From: Orobanche coerulescens
Lineage: Eukaryota > Streptophyta > Magnoliopsida > Lamiales > Orobanchaceae
Direction of reading: 5' to 3'
Length of the DNA stretch: 64,000 nucleotides
Assembly (NCBI GenBank): GCA_033398695.1
Contig: CM065810.1
Span: 144,275,858-144,339,857 of the forward strand
How positions within the stretch are numbered: position 1 is the stretch's first letter; each line of letters begins with the position of its first letter. Both the position numbers and the translations under genes were made by a program. Below the pieces are notes generated by a model. The model made no database searches and was not told where the DNA came from. It saw nothing but the letters and a program-made list of their open reading frames with translations. Shown here piece by piece: positions 46,496-58,129 of the stretch.

Positions 46496-47870
46496 TGTAT
46501 ACTGCAAAGCATACTTTATGCTTGTATTAACTTATTTTCCTCTAACTACCTATGAGAATACTAATTACATTTAATCACATATTTTGCATATTTATTTACG
46601 TTATGGTTATCCAAATGAAATGTCTAATTATTTTATATTGTAGATAATGTGGTGTGTTGGTCACACGGAAGATTATATTATCGGTACCTTGGAAAATAAT
46701 ATAATAGTTCACAACCTATATAATTATTAGACAAATTATCTGAAAGGTTGTAATGTATGCTTGAGATTAGTTGGTCTTGACTATTAGCATGCATTAGCAT
46801 ATTTGCATACATTGAACAGGATCGGAGTGAGATAGTGTCTTCTGTACTGACTGTAAGAAAAATATAAATCTCGTATAATTATTATTTCTTAATTCTAAGT
46901 ATATAATATTTACTTGTGTATTTATAATATTTATTGCTTTAATTTACCATGGGTGAGAGTCAAAATTATTAACTCAATAAGCTTCGTATCTTAGGCAATA
47001 ATATTATTTATATGACAATAATTATTATAACTAGAAATCGTATCCCGACTCGTGTGGGTTGATGATGTCCCCTTGAGGGGCTCGATAATAATGATTATAT
47101 TAAACCCTGCAGGTGGATTTAATTCCGATATAATAATAAAGTTCGAGTGGTACTACTCTTGGATAAGATATTAATTAATTAAAGCTGTCAGTAGCCTAAA
47201 TTAATTAATGGACATTTGATAAACTCAATCATATTAAGAAGGGCTTAATATGAAAAGTTGTGTTGCATTAGGAGTCTTAACCCTAATCCTCCTTAAGATC
47301 CTAGAGTAGTCCAATGCCTATAAATAAGACATCAAGGGGGTGGTTCGGACGTAACACTCATTGTAGCACAAGGGTTTCGATTTTTTCTTCTTAGTGTTTA
47401 ATTGTGGATCTTGACTTGTTTATTTGATTCCACAATTGAGATAACACTTTAATTCTTACTACAAATCAAAATTACTTGAAGAAAAGAAAATCGAGAGTTG
47501 TAAGAGGTGATATACTTCGCCCGATCCATCCTTGAAGTACAAGCAAGATTCGGTAGCACGTGGCCCACACAATGTCCGGATTAAGGCGGGATCATACTCT
47601 AGAAGATCTAAAGGTAGAAATACAAGAAGATCAATGAGAAATTCAAAGACTTTGCTTCAAAGGTAACGTATTTTATAATTCTAAGATCTTTTAGATCTGG
47701 GTAGAACACTACAAATTATCATGTTTAGACGCTTAAATATATATTGTTCGTTTAAATTGCTTATTAATCTGTATAATTAATTATTTGACGATCCTAAATA
47801 GATCCGATTCTTGAGGGCCGATTTTAGTAAACCAAAACCCTCCGCTTCCGCTGTGTTTTATTTCCATCAC
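46496..47870 (+). repeat. Probable 3' LTR of copia host 1
   Basis: A purine-rich stretch AAATGGGGGATTATTAGGG precedes TGTATACTGC at 46496. A TATA-like CTATAAATAA is near 47319-47328, and CCGCTTCCGCTG near 47842, a common feature close to the 3' end of copia LTRs. No TG...CA right end or target duplication could be fixed, so the right border is approximate. Confidence 0.45.
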
Positions 47871-49044
47871 CACCCAACCCACGCCCGTGGCGTAGCCACC
47901 ATGGCAGTGGGCGGTTCGAGACACTATCTCCTCAGCCAAGCCCGGACTAGCCACCATTCGAGGCCAGCCCGAGCCTCGGCCCACCCACAGCCAGCGAGTC
48001 CAGCCCACTCGAAGCCCATCCAAATCCCGACTAGAATCCCATCCTAGCCCACCATCCAAATTTGAATGGTATTTTGCCTTGGGCCCATGCCATGTGGCAC
48101 CAGCCGATTGGGTGGTGTAGTAGTTGTTGGCCAATGGTTAGCCCATGGGCTGAGCTTGGATGGGCCTAAAGGTCGGAATTTGAATGAGTATTTTACGTGT
48201 TCACATGAGCTTGATGCCGATTTTGAGATTCTAAAATGATGAAAATTATGTGAAAAATATTATCCTATATTATCTAAAACTACAAGGGATCTCCTTGTAG
48301 TTATAGTCTCAACACAGATTTTTAGTGCAGGTAGAAGAGTTATAACAGATAGACGGATATCTTTATCGCCAAATGTTGTGAAGATTCTGGTCTGTAAAAA
48401 AAATTGGAAACAAGCTGAAAAACATCAAGAAGGACGAATGAAAAAAGAAGACAACCACAACAAGGATGATGATCCGTGGATGATGATGGATTCTTCATCC
48501 GAATCGGGAGTTTCAATTAATGGCCAACAACTCGAAGATTGAGCACATCATCCGACCTTCAACCTTCAGGTAAGTAAACATGTAAGTAAAACGACTACGT
48601 GGACATTGATTCCTAAGGATACGTAGGCAACTTAATTTTAAAAATTAGATTAGATTTCAAAAAATGATCTTACTTTTACAAATTAAGTCCAAGTCCGCTT
48701 TTCCTTTCTCTTTTCTCCCTATTTAATTTAATATTAACATATTTTTAAATTCAAAACAAATTTTTTAAAATGGATTTTTTTAGTTTAATGTTAACATTTT
48801 TTTTAAATTCAAAACAAATTTTTTTAAATTTATTTCTTTAATTAATGTTAACTGATTTACATTAAAATTGAAAAAAATATTTTTTAAATTAATTTTTTAA
48901 CTTAATGTTAACATATTTTTTGAATTCAAGACAGAGTTTTAAAATTCATTTTTTGTATATACGGCCCGGTCCGGCCCACGGACAGCCCGTGGCGGGCGGG
49001 CAGTAGGGTGCGACTGTCTGGGCCGGCACAAGGCTACCTCTAAT
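47871..49044. other. Intergenic or degraded repeat sequence between the two hosts
   Basis: A GC-rich patch (47871-48060), then AT-rich sequence without coding signs, a tandem repeat (48715-48955) and a GC-rich tract CGGCCCACGGACAGCCCGTG near 48970. The last, with GGCCGGCACAAGG and AGGTAG-like sequence, recalls the termini of some plant hAT transposons, but no second end was found. Confidence 0.4.
48715..48955. repeat. AT-rich tandem repeat, about 59-bp unit, 4 units
   Basis: Units share TTAATGTTAACAT and AATTCAAAACAAATTTTT. Divergent, so old. Confidence 0.65.
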
Positions 49045-49535
49045 TGTAAACACCAGGATGAAATAGAGAGGCTCATCAGAGCAGGTCATCATGTCATTCG
49101 AATACCAAGAGAGAGATGGAGCTCGGAAGAAGCGGCTTGTACCACCAGGATGTCCAGGGAATATAAGGGAGGCCCCTCAGAGGCCTCCTCGAGAGTGAAG
49201 TCTCCCACCCCTCAAGAAAAAAGTGATCCAGGTGATATGAGGAGGACCAACCGACGGCAGTTCTAACAAGCTCGAAAAGCTCATACTCAAAAGATAAAGC
49301 ATCAGCGATTTGAGGAGGTCGTCCAGGTGAGTAAGGTCCCCTTTATCCAGTTAGGTCCTTCAGATTATAGAAGAATAAATGCACCATATAATGATGCTCT
49401 AGTCATTTTGGCGGATATCGCCAGCTACGACATGTAAAGGATTATTATTGATACAAGGAGCTCAATGGATATCTTATTTTAGGACTACTTCAAATGAATA
49501 AATCTCGAGGTGGAGCAATGGAAAGTGGATACATC
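49045..49535 (+). pseudogene. Tat-like Ty3/gypsy gag end and protease start (host 2)
   Basis: In frame with few stops: LIRAGHHVI near 49073, VKSPTPQE near 49197, then PYNDALVIL near 49383 and IIIDTRSSMDIL near 49442-49480, the protease active site of Tat/Ogre-type elements, with Gly replaced by Arg in D-T-G-S-S. Stops at 49265, 49436, 49480 and 49495. The frame is split by element 5; ACATC is duplicated at 49531-49535 and 58130-58134. The 5' part of host 2 is not recognised. Confidence 0.75.
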
Positions 49536-49889
49536 TGTAATACCCGGTTGTAATTCAGTCATTATCATTCAGTAAATTCATTCGGTGATTGTCACTCAGT
49601 GGATTTTCACTCATTTATAATCATTCATCAATCATATTCTTTCACCGTGTTCACCATTCGGAAAAACTTCGAGTGGTGTATCGTTATTGTTCATTGTTTC
49701 AACTTTCCTCATATGAGTTCGACTTCGTTAGATCACCATTAATTTTTGGTAATTCCAAAAATTCTAAATCTTTGCAATATTATAGAGCATCGAGTTAGCT
49801 TTCCTATGGTTCAAACGGTGAGTCAATCGGAGTCCGACGAAAGTTATGGTCGTTTTAGCTCACCCGCTCATTTTTTCAATTTTGGCGAT

Positions 49890-50195
49890 CACGCCGAACG
49901 ACTCGCCGTGTCGTCCGACACGGCCCGTGCCGCACTCGTCCGGATAATGCCGCAGTGTCCGCCTCAGACCCGACCGTGTCGTCAGCACGGCCGAGTCGCA
50001 CTTTACGGATAGGCCGTAACCGTCGCCTGAGGCCCGACCGTGCCGTGACACGGCCGAGTCAATGCCGAGCGCCGCGACGGGTCACCGCGGTAGGCCCTTC
50101 GCGCCGCGACCGTGTCATGCCGGACACGGTCGAGTCCTCGCCGCCAGATGCGCGCCGCGACCGTGTCATGCCGGACACGGTCGAGTCCGGCCGCC
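49890..50195 (+). promoter_or_regulatory. GACACGGCCGAGTC / CCGTGTC repeat array upstream of TATA
   Basis: Five inverted modules such as CGACCGTGTC...GACACGGYCGAGTC, arms separated by 3-8 bases (for example ATGCCG). Copy at 55264-55565. Same location as the palindrome arrays of the other families, with a different sequence but again CG-NN-CG cores. Confidence 0.75.
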
Positions 50196-50205
50196 GAGTC
50201 AACCC

Positions 50206-50213
50206 CTATAAAT
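50206..50213 (+). promoter_or_regulatory. TATA box, 5' LTR of element 5
   Basis: CTATAAAT about 10 bp after the array; 3' LTR copy at 55581-55588. Confidence 0.7.
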
Positions 50214-50914
50214 TCATTTTTGAGCATTTTGAGCTCATTTATTCCATTTTTTCCATCTTCTTCACTGCAACCGAGAGAGAATATCTTTAGGGAGAGATTT
50301 CTTCATCAATTATCATTTGAGTGTGTATTTTTCATCACCTTCAATCATCCGGGAAGCTTGGATAGTCGCTTTTACACGTTTTCATCGGATCGAAGTACTT
50401 GGATCATCAAGAGGTAATTCCTTCAACACTTTGGACTTCGATTTTTGTTGAGATATGATGTTTTGACGTTATAATCATGTTATATGAAGGGATATGTATA
50501 TGATTATGAGTTTGTATAAGGATTCATTGGATTATTGAGGAATTATTCGAGAACACCTTGAAAATCGAGTTGGAATTGGGGATTTTCGACTAATTGTTGT
50601 TATAATCACGTTTTGGATATTCATAACGGATTATTGATCGCTTTGGAGATGTTTTGTTGGTTTGAAACACTTCGGGGGATTTGATATTGGTATATTAAGG
50701 TTTGATTATAAACAATCGGAGTTTGGATACAACGTATTTGATTTAATGCCTCTATGGACTTAGTTTAATCGTATCGACGCTTTGAGTTCGTTATATTCGT
50801 GTTTGATTCATATATTAAGCGAATTGTTGGTGCTTGTGTAATTCAAGGTTGTTCGAGTGGCGGTATTCCCTATTAAGGACGTTGTTCGTGGAAGGACTTC
50901 CTCGCCTTCGGTTT

Positions 50915-52371
50915 GAGGCAAGTTTTATACTTGTACTAGTCATTGAGCTAATGTCATCATGTATGTGTATAGATGTGTTGTATCATTCCGAGACTTAGTC
51001 TCTTCATGAATTCATTGATATCAAGAGATCGTTCGATACGATACCTTCCGCAATTTTGCCAAACGTCATTGTTGTTCGTTAACGGCCGATTCAAGGCATT
51101 GTAATACTCATTATTAATGTCATTGTCGATAGCCGGTTCGCGTATCGATGTATCGATTGTTGTTCATATAGATGTCAATCTAAAACATCGTTGAAATCAT
51201 TGTTATTCTGTTGGAGTTGTCATTAAAAGCGTATTGGCCGATTAAAGGCATTAGCGTATTCATTTCTCATCTTCGACGTCGGTAACCGATTAAAGGTGCC
51301 GAGGTATCCTTCATATCATTGTTATCGATTGGCGCTCGTGCAAATCGAAATGTTCAATCATTCACTATATCATTATTATCAATTGACCTTTCTAAGGCAA
51401 ATCGAGATATTCAATCATTCATCATATTACTCTTATCGATTTGCCGTCTAAGGTAATCGAAACACTCAATCATTCATGGAATCATCCATTTGCATCATTG
51501 TTATCGTGTTGGCCGACTCAAGGTAGCACACTATCATTCTCACGAATTCGGTAATCTACGAATCGTTGTCATTTGTGATTTATTATATTTTTGGAGGCTA
51601 GTCTCGGCTAGTGCTTTATGGGTAAGTTTGGGGCTTGAACCTTCGCGGTTGGCTTCCCAACACCTACAACTCAGTAGGTCACGGTCGTGTTTATGATCTT
51701 ATGGGTAAGCTTGGGGCTTGAACCTTCGCGGTTGGCTTCCCAACACCTACAACTCAGTAGGTCACGGTCGTGTTTATGATCTTATGGGTAAGCTTGGGGC
51801 TTGAACCTTCGCGGTTGGCTTCCCAACACCTACAACTTAGTAGGTCACGGTCGCGTTTATGACCTTATGGGTAAGTTTGGGGCTTGAACCTCCGCGGTTG
51901 GCTTCCCAACACCTACAACTCAGTAGGTCACGGTCGTGGTTATGACCTTATTAGCCCTCATTAATTATAGCTTCGGGCTATTCCGGTTTCATGTGAATGT
52001 GATATTTGACACTTGGTGAGTGGCTTTGTGCCTTTGTGATTGTCTTGATAATTTCATTGGGGCCTTCGGGCATTGTGACTCATGTTTAATTCAGTTCTTG
52101 ATGGATTCATGTTGTGTAATTCATTGCGATATTCTGGGATTTTGATTCGCCGTTGGGCATTTATGTTCTAACACGTCGAATGGTATTAATAGTATGCCGT
52201 GGGCATAGTAATTCACGAATGCTCGGTTCTTACATTGGTTGGTGAGCATCTCGTACAACTATTATCATTGTAACGATTCATTCTGCCTTTGGATCCATAT
52301 CAAGTTATACATGTATTTGATGTTCATTATCTGGATGATGACCTGGGGCGGCACATGTTTTGATGTTTTAG
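50915..52371 (+). other. Intron-like leader module, element 5
   Basis: GAGGCAAGT to GATGTTTTAG/GTGCTTG; 1.46 kb with the minisatellite inside. 3' LTR copy 56298-57767, preceded by the stem-loop GACCCCGTGGGGGC at 57732-57745. Confidence 0.35.
51617..51950. repeat. 83-bp minisatellite, 4 units
   Basis: Units contain GGGGCTTGAACCTTCGCGG and CCCAACACCTACAACTCAG and are nearly identical. Copy at about 57001-57335. Confidence 0.9.
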
Positions 52372-52735
52372 GTGCTTGCGAGGAGCGAGTGGAGACACAG
52401 GGGCATGTCGTTGGCGAGGCGGCATTCGAGCGATACTAGTCCGAGGTGTTCTTTGTTGGTCAGTCAGTTGGAGTGTACTCCGGTCTTGTCGATTGTTGTC
52501 GTGTTGTATTACCCGAATGATGTTCGTGGATCTTTGTTGTATTTCATTTTGGCCATGTAGGCCACTTTTGTCGTTGAAATTCCTTATCGGAATATTGTGT
52601 CGGATATCATGGTAGGGACTATGATTTTCCCTTGTTGTTTAATTTAATGTATTATAGTCATGTTTGCCTGGTGGATCTCTGGTGTGGGGTCCACGGCACC
52701 GTAATAACCTAATAGGATTTGGGGGTGTTACGAAA

Positions 52736-52747
52736 TGGTATCGAGCC
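52736..52747 (+). other. Primer binding site of element 5
   Basis: TGGTATCGAGCC, the iMet site with one A missing from CAG. The loss may be a sequence error at a CAG site. Confidence 0.65.
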
Positions 52748-53089
52748 TTGGGTTGTGTAATACCCCGAGATGTGAGTTATGTGGTCCTACCGTCGCGGTA
52801 GTAGTGGGATTGTCGGGTTATGACAATCTAGTCGATCAGGTTTTGTGAGTCGTAATATTAGTGCGACTGCACGAGTCATTCATTCATTGAGTCGTCGTCA
52901 GTGAAGACTAGTATCGCGAGACCTCGAAGCTTCGTATGACCTGTGTAAGGACTCGATTCTCTTTATGTTCATACATTTATCATGTCATTAATTATTCATG
53001 CTTGTTGAAACATATATGTGATATTATTGTTATGATTGATTCATGACTAATTGTTTTGGAGCACGTGTGACCTGTGTAAGTGCTATGGA

Positions 53090-53745
53090 TCAACTCATTC
53101 ACCAGTTAATAATCCTCAATCACCATTTTGATCTTGTCGATCATGTTAATTCATTCATCACTCTGTTAATCTCATCATTCAATTAATTCATTCATCACTC
53201 AGTCAATATCATTCATCACTCAGTTAATTCGTTCATCACTCAGTCAATATCATTAATCAGATAATTCATTCATCACTCGGTTAATTCATTCATCACTCAG
53301 TCAATATCATTCATCACTCAGTGAATTCATTCATCACTCAATTAATTCATTCATCACTCGGTTAATTCATTCATCACTCGGTTAATTCATTCATCACCCA
53401 GTCGATATCATTGCTCAGTTAATTCATTCATCACTCAGTTAATTCCTTCATCACTCAGTCAATCTCATTGTTCAGTCAATTCATTCATCACTCAGTCAAT
53501 CTCATTATTCAGTTAATTCATTCATCACCCAGTCAATCTCATTGCTCAATTAATTCATTCATCACTCAGTCAATCTCATTACTCAATTAATTCATTCTTC
53601 ACTCAGTCTATCTCATTACTCAGTTAATCATTAATCACTTATTCAATCTCATTGCTTAGTTAGTTCATTCATCACTCACTCATTGCTCAGTCAATTCATT
53701 AATCATCCAGTCCATCTCATTGTTCAGTTGTTGATCTTGTGGATT
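53090..53745. repeat. Long degenerate minisatellite in the interior of element 5
   Basis: About 650 bp built from TTAATTCATTCATCACTCAG and CAATCTCATTGCTCAG blocks in variable order, with irregular unit lengths of 18-40 bp. No coding potential. Confidence 0.85.
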
Positions 53746-53964
53746 GAATTTTCAACCTTGTTAACTTGTTCAAGGTAATCATTTCAGGAATTTCATCAGG
53801 TAATCATGTTACCTCATTTGATCTTTCATGCGATCTCATCATATTCCGGTGTCATGTGGACGATCATTTTACCGCATTATTAATGCATTCATTGTGTTAG
53901 AGCGTGTATGCTCATTGTTATCATTCCGTCTCATAATCATAATGCGATCTTCATACGAGATCCG

Positions 53965-54112
53965 TAATTATCACGTGACTTTCCCGCCTCGGTATGGAAA
54001 GAGCCGCCGAGGAACATCGGACTCACGCCCAAGGGATCGCTTTTCTAGTCGTCTTCGTGGCCGAAGAGCATCTTCATCTCGCATTTACGAGTTCGACTGT
54101 TGTTTACTTTAA
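53965..54112 (+). pseudogene. Possible Gag N-terminal trace in element 5
   Basis: A short frame with PPRYGKSRRG and RLRGRRASSSRIYEF is very Arg/Ser-rich, as at the N terminus or tail of chromovirus Gag. No zinc knuckle or capsid core follows. It may be coincidence. Confidence 0.25.
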
Positions 54113-54483
54113 CTGTGATACAATATGACATCCATCACCGGTTTTGAGCAAGTTAATTCTTGTTCGGTAATAGGATAATCATTCATTTCATTGTCGTTCA
54201 TTCATTCACTTAAGTCATTCATCATATATCAATCATGTTGAGACTTGTCATCATGAAATTAATCATTTAATTCACGAGGAACAACGGTTCCAATAATTTC
54301 ACTTGAACTATCACTCAGGACGTTATTAATTCACCTTGGTGAGCCATTCTTAACCCTGGTCGGATTTATAGTCAATTATCATTCATCATTCATTTTAGTC
54401 ACTTTCATTCTCGTGACCTTCTGAGATCATAGTTAGCGGCGAGTTCATCGTCGGATATACCTCTAATCGTTGAGGTACCAAGT

Positions 54484-54880
54484 CGAGGTATTTTCCGTTT
54501 CGGAAGATGGGGGAAGTTGAGTCCGAGATTCATTGGACCGTTTGAAAATTTGGATCGAGTAGGCGAGTTAGCTTATCGATTGGCTTTGCCTCCGGCATTG
54601 AGCCGAATTCATAATGTGCTTCACGTCTCTCAGTTGCGGAAGTATGTTGTCGACCCGAGTCACATACTTCAGTTCGACGAAATCGAAATCGCGGATGATC
54701 ATTCGTACGAGAAGCGTCCGGTACGAGTGTTGGAGCGGCGAATCAAACAGTGGAGAAATAAGTCGATTCCTTTGGTCAAGATTCAGTGGTCTAGACAGGG
54801 AGTCGAAAAGGCTACTTGGGAACCGAGGATAGTATGCGAGAGAGTTATCCCGAGTTGTTTGACCCTTAGTTTCGGGGACG
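54484..54880 (+). pseudogene. Chromodomain end of pol, element 5
   Basis: About 115 codons corresponding to the last part of element 4 pol: KLSPRFIGPFE near 54514, [15 protein letters not shown] near 54604, then VKIQWSRQG and KATWE near 54775-54820. Upstream pol is absent. A one-base frame break at about 54825 garbles the last 15 residues before the GGACGAAACT tail. Retention of only this part in a non-autonomous element is notable. Confidence 0.85.
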
Positions 54881-54887
54881 AAACTCT

Positions 54888-54903
54888 TTTAAGGGGGGGT
54901 GTA
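54888..54903 (+). other. Polypurine tract of element 5
   Basis: TTTTAAGGGGGGGTGTA directly before the 3' LTR. Confidence 0.7.
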
Positions 54904-57900
54904 TGTAATACCCGGTTGTAATTCAGTCATTATCATTCAGTAAATTCATTCGGTGATTGTCACTCACTGGATTTTCACTCATTTATAATCATTCATCAAT
55001 CATATTCTTTCACCGTGTTCACCATTCGGAAAAACTTCGAGTGGTGTATCGTTATTGTTCATTGTTTCAACTTTCCTCATATGAGTTCGACTTCGTTAGA
55101 TCACCATTAATTTTTGGTAATTCCAAAAATTCTAAATCTTTGCAATATTATAGAGCATCGAGTTAGCTTTCCTATGGTTCAAACGGTGAGTCAATCGGAG
55201 TCCGGACGAGAAAGTTATGGTCGTTTTAGCTCACCCGCTCATTTTTTCAATTTTGGCCGATCACTGCCGAACGACTCGGCCGTGTCGTCCGACACGGCCC
55301 GTGCCGTACTCGTCCGGATAATGCCGCAGTTCCGCCTCGTGACCCGACCGTGTCGCTCGCACGGCCGAAGTCGCACTTCCGGATAGGCCGTAACTGTCGC
55401 CAGAGGCCCGACCGTGTGCCGTGACACGGCCGAGTCAATGCCGAGCGCCGCGACGGTCATTGTCGGTAGGCCCTTCGCGCCGCGACCGTGTCATGCCGGA
55501 CACGGCCGAGTCCTCGCTGCCAGATGCGGCCGCGACCGTGTCATGCCGGACACGGTCGAGTCCTGGCCGCGAGTCAACCCCTATAAATTCATTTTTGAGC
55601 ATTTTGAGCTCATTTATTCCATTTTTTCCATCTTCTTCACTCCGCAACCGAGAGAGAATATCTTGAGGGAGAGATTTCTTCATCAATTATCATTTGAGTG
55701 TGTATTTTTCATCACCTTCAATCATCTGGGAAGCTTGGATAGTCGTTTTTACACGTTTTCATCGGATCGAAGTACTTGGATCATCAAGAGGTAATTCCTT
55801 CAACACTTTGGACTTCGATTTTTTGTTGAGATATGATGTTTTGGACGTTATAATCATGTTATATGAAGGGATATGTATATGATTATGAGTTTGTATAAGG
55901 ATTCATTGGATTATTGAGGAATTATTCGAGAACACCTTGAAAATCGAGTTGGAATTGGGGATTTTCGACTAATTGTTGTTATAATCACGTTTTTGGATAT
56001 TCATAACGGATTATTGATCGTTTTGGAGATGTTTTGTTGGTTTGAAACACTTCTTGGGGGATTTGATATTGGTATATTAAGGTTTGATTGTAAACAATCG
56101 GAGTTTGGATACAACGTGTTTGATTTAATGCCTCTATGGACTTAGTTTAATCGTATCGACGTTTCGAGTTCGTTATATTCGTGTTTGATTCATATATTAA
56201 GCGAATTGTTGGTGCTTGTGTAATTCAAGGTTGTTCGAGTGACCGGTATTCCCTATTAAGGACGTTGTTCGTGGAAGGACTTCCTCGCCTTCGGTTTGAG
56301 GCAAGTTTTATACTTGTACTAGTCATTGAGCTAATGTCATCATGTATGTGTATAGATGTGTTGTATCATTCCGAGACTTAGTCTCTTCATGAATTCATTG
56401 ATATCAAGAGATCGTTCGATACGATACCTTCCGGCAATTTTGCCAAACGTCATTGTTGTTCGTTAACGGCCGATTCAAGGCATTGTAATACTCATTATTA
56501 ATGTCATTGTCGATAGCCGGTTCATGTATCGATGTATCGATTGTTGTTCATAAAGATGTCAATCTAAAACATCTTTGAAATCATTCTTATTCTGTTGGAG
56601 TTGTCATTAAAAGCGTATTGGCGATTAAAGGCATTAGCGTATTCATTTCTCATCTTCGACGTCGGTAACCGATTAAAGGTGCCGAGGTATCCTTCATATC
56701 ATTGTTATCGATTGGACGTTCTCAGGCAAATCGAAATGTTCAATCATTCACTATATCATTATTATCAATTGACCTTTCTAAGGCAAATCGAGATATTCAA
56801 TCATTCATCATATTACTCTTATCGATTTGCCGTTCTAAGGTAATCGAAACACTCAATCATTCATGGAATCATCCGCTGCATCATTGTTATCGTGTTGGCC
56901 GACTCAAGGTAGCACACTATCATTCTCACGAATTCGGTAATCTACGAATCGTTGTCATTTGTGATTTATTATATTTTTGGAGGCTAGTCTCGGCTAGTGC
57001 TTTATGGGTAAGTTTGGGGCTTGAACCTTCGCGGTTGGCTTCCCAACACCTACAACTCAGTAGGTCACGGTCGTGTTTATGATCTTATGGGTAAGCTTGG
57101 GGCTTGAACCTTCGCGGTTGGCTTCCCAACACCTACAACTCAGTAGGTCACGGTCGTGTTTATGATCTTATGGGTAAGCTTGGGGCTTGAACCTTCGCGG
57201 TTGGCTTCCCAACACCTACAACTTAGTAGGTCACGGTCGCGTTTATGACCTTATGGGTAAGTTTGGGGCTTGAACCTCCGCGGTTGGCTTCCCAACACCT
57301 ACAACTCAGTAGGTCACGGTCGTGGTTATGACCTTATTAGCCCTCATTAATTATAGCTTCGGGCTATTCCGGTTTCATGTGAATGTGATATTTGACAGCT
57401 TCGGCTGAGTGGCTAAAATTCCTTTGTGATTGTCTTGATAATTTCATTGGGGCCTTCGGGCATTGTGACTCATGTTTAATTCAGTTCTTGATGGATTCAT
57501 GTTGTGTAATTCATTGCGATATTCTGGGATTTTGATTCGCCGTTGGGCATTTATGTTCTAACCTGTCGAACAGGTATTAATAGTATGCCGTGGGCATAGT
57601 ATTTCACGAATGCTCGGTTCTTACATTGGTTTGTGAGCATCTCGTACTATTATTATCATTGTACCGTTTCATTCTGCCTTTGGATGCATATCATGTTATA
57701 CATGTATTTGATGTTCATTATCTGGATGACTGACCCCGTGGGGGCGGAACATGTTTTCATGTTTTAGGTGCTTGCGAGGAGAGAGTTTAGACTCTGGGGC
57801 ATGACGTTGGCGAAGATGCATTCGAGCGATTCTAGTCCGTGTTGTTGATTGTTGGTCGATCGACTGAGGTGTACTCCGGTCTTGTCAATTGTTGTCGTGT

Positions 57901-58129
57901 TGTATTACCCGAACAGATGTTCGTGGATGCTGTTGTATTTCATTTTGGCCATGTAGGCCACTTTTGTCGTTGAAATTCCTTATCGGAATATTGTGTCGGA
58001 TATCATGGTAGGGACTATGATTTTCCCTTGTTGTTTAATTTAATGTATTATAGTCATGTTTGCCTGGTGGATCTCCTGGTGTGGGGTCCACGGCACTGTA
58101 ATAACCCAATAGGATTTGGGGGTGTTACA
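54904..58129 (+). repeat. 3' LTR of element 5 (3226 bp)
   Basis: Collinear with the 5' LTR. Most differences are short indels in GC-rich or CAG/CTG contexts (for example 55264-55290 and 57775-57850). Array 55264-55565, TATA 55581-55588, minisatellite 57001-57335. Confidence 0.9.

Larger units (their letters stand above)
49536..52731 (+). repeat. 5' LTR of element 5 (3196 bp)
   Basis: Contains the CACGG-CCGAG palindrome array (49890-50195), TATA (50206-50213), GAGGCAAGT (50915-50923), an 83-bp minisatellite (51617-51950), acceptor-like TTTTAG/GTGCTTG (52370-52371) and a U5 hairpin (52671-52694). Confidence 0.9.
49536..58129 (+). mobile_element. Element 5: chromovirus deletion derivative with large LTRs
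   Basis: TGTAATACCCGG to GGTGTTACA, flanked by ACATC. LTRs of 3196 and 3226 bp surround an interior of 2.17 kb that keeps a primer site, a possible trace of Gag, a long minisatellite, the chromodomain end of pol and the polypurine tract. It cannot move unaided. Confidence 0.92.

Noticed and set aside
47781..48134. 117-codon minus-strand frame rich in Gly and Trp
   Set aside because: GC-rich patch in degraded sequence; no recognised domain and no supporting context.
48960..49044. Possible hAT transposon terminus (GC-rich CGGCCC tract)
   Set aside because: Only one end-like sequence is visible and neither a second terminus nor an 8-bp duplication was found.
51617..51950. tRNA-like GGTTCAAG box in the minus strand of the 83-bp repeats
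   Set aside because: Only a B-box-like string is present; no A box, acceptor pairing or cloverleaf can be drawn.
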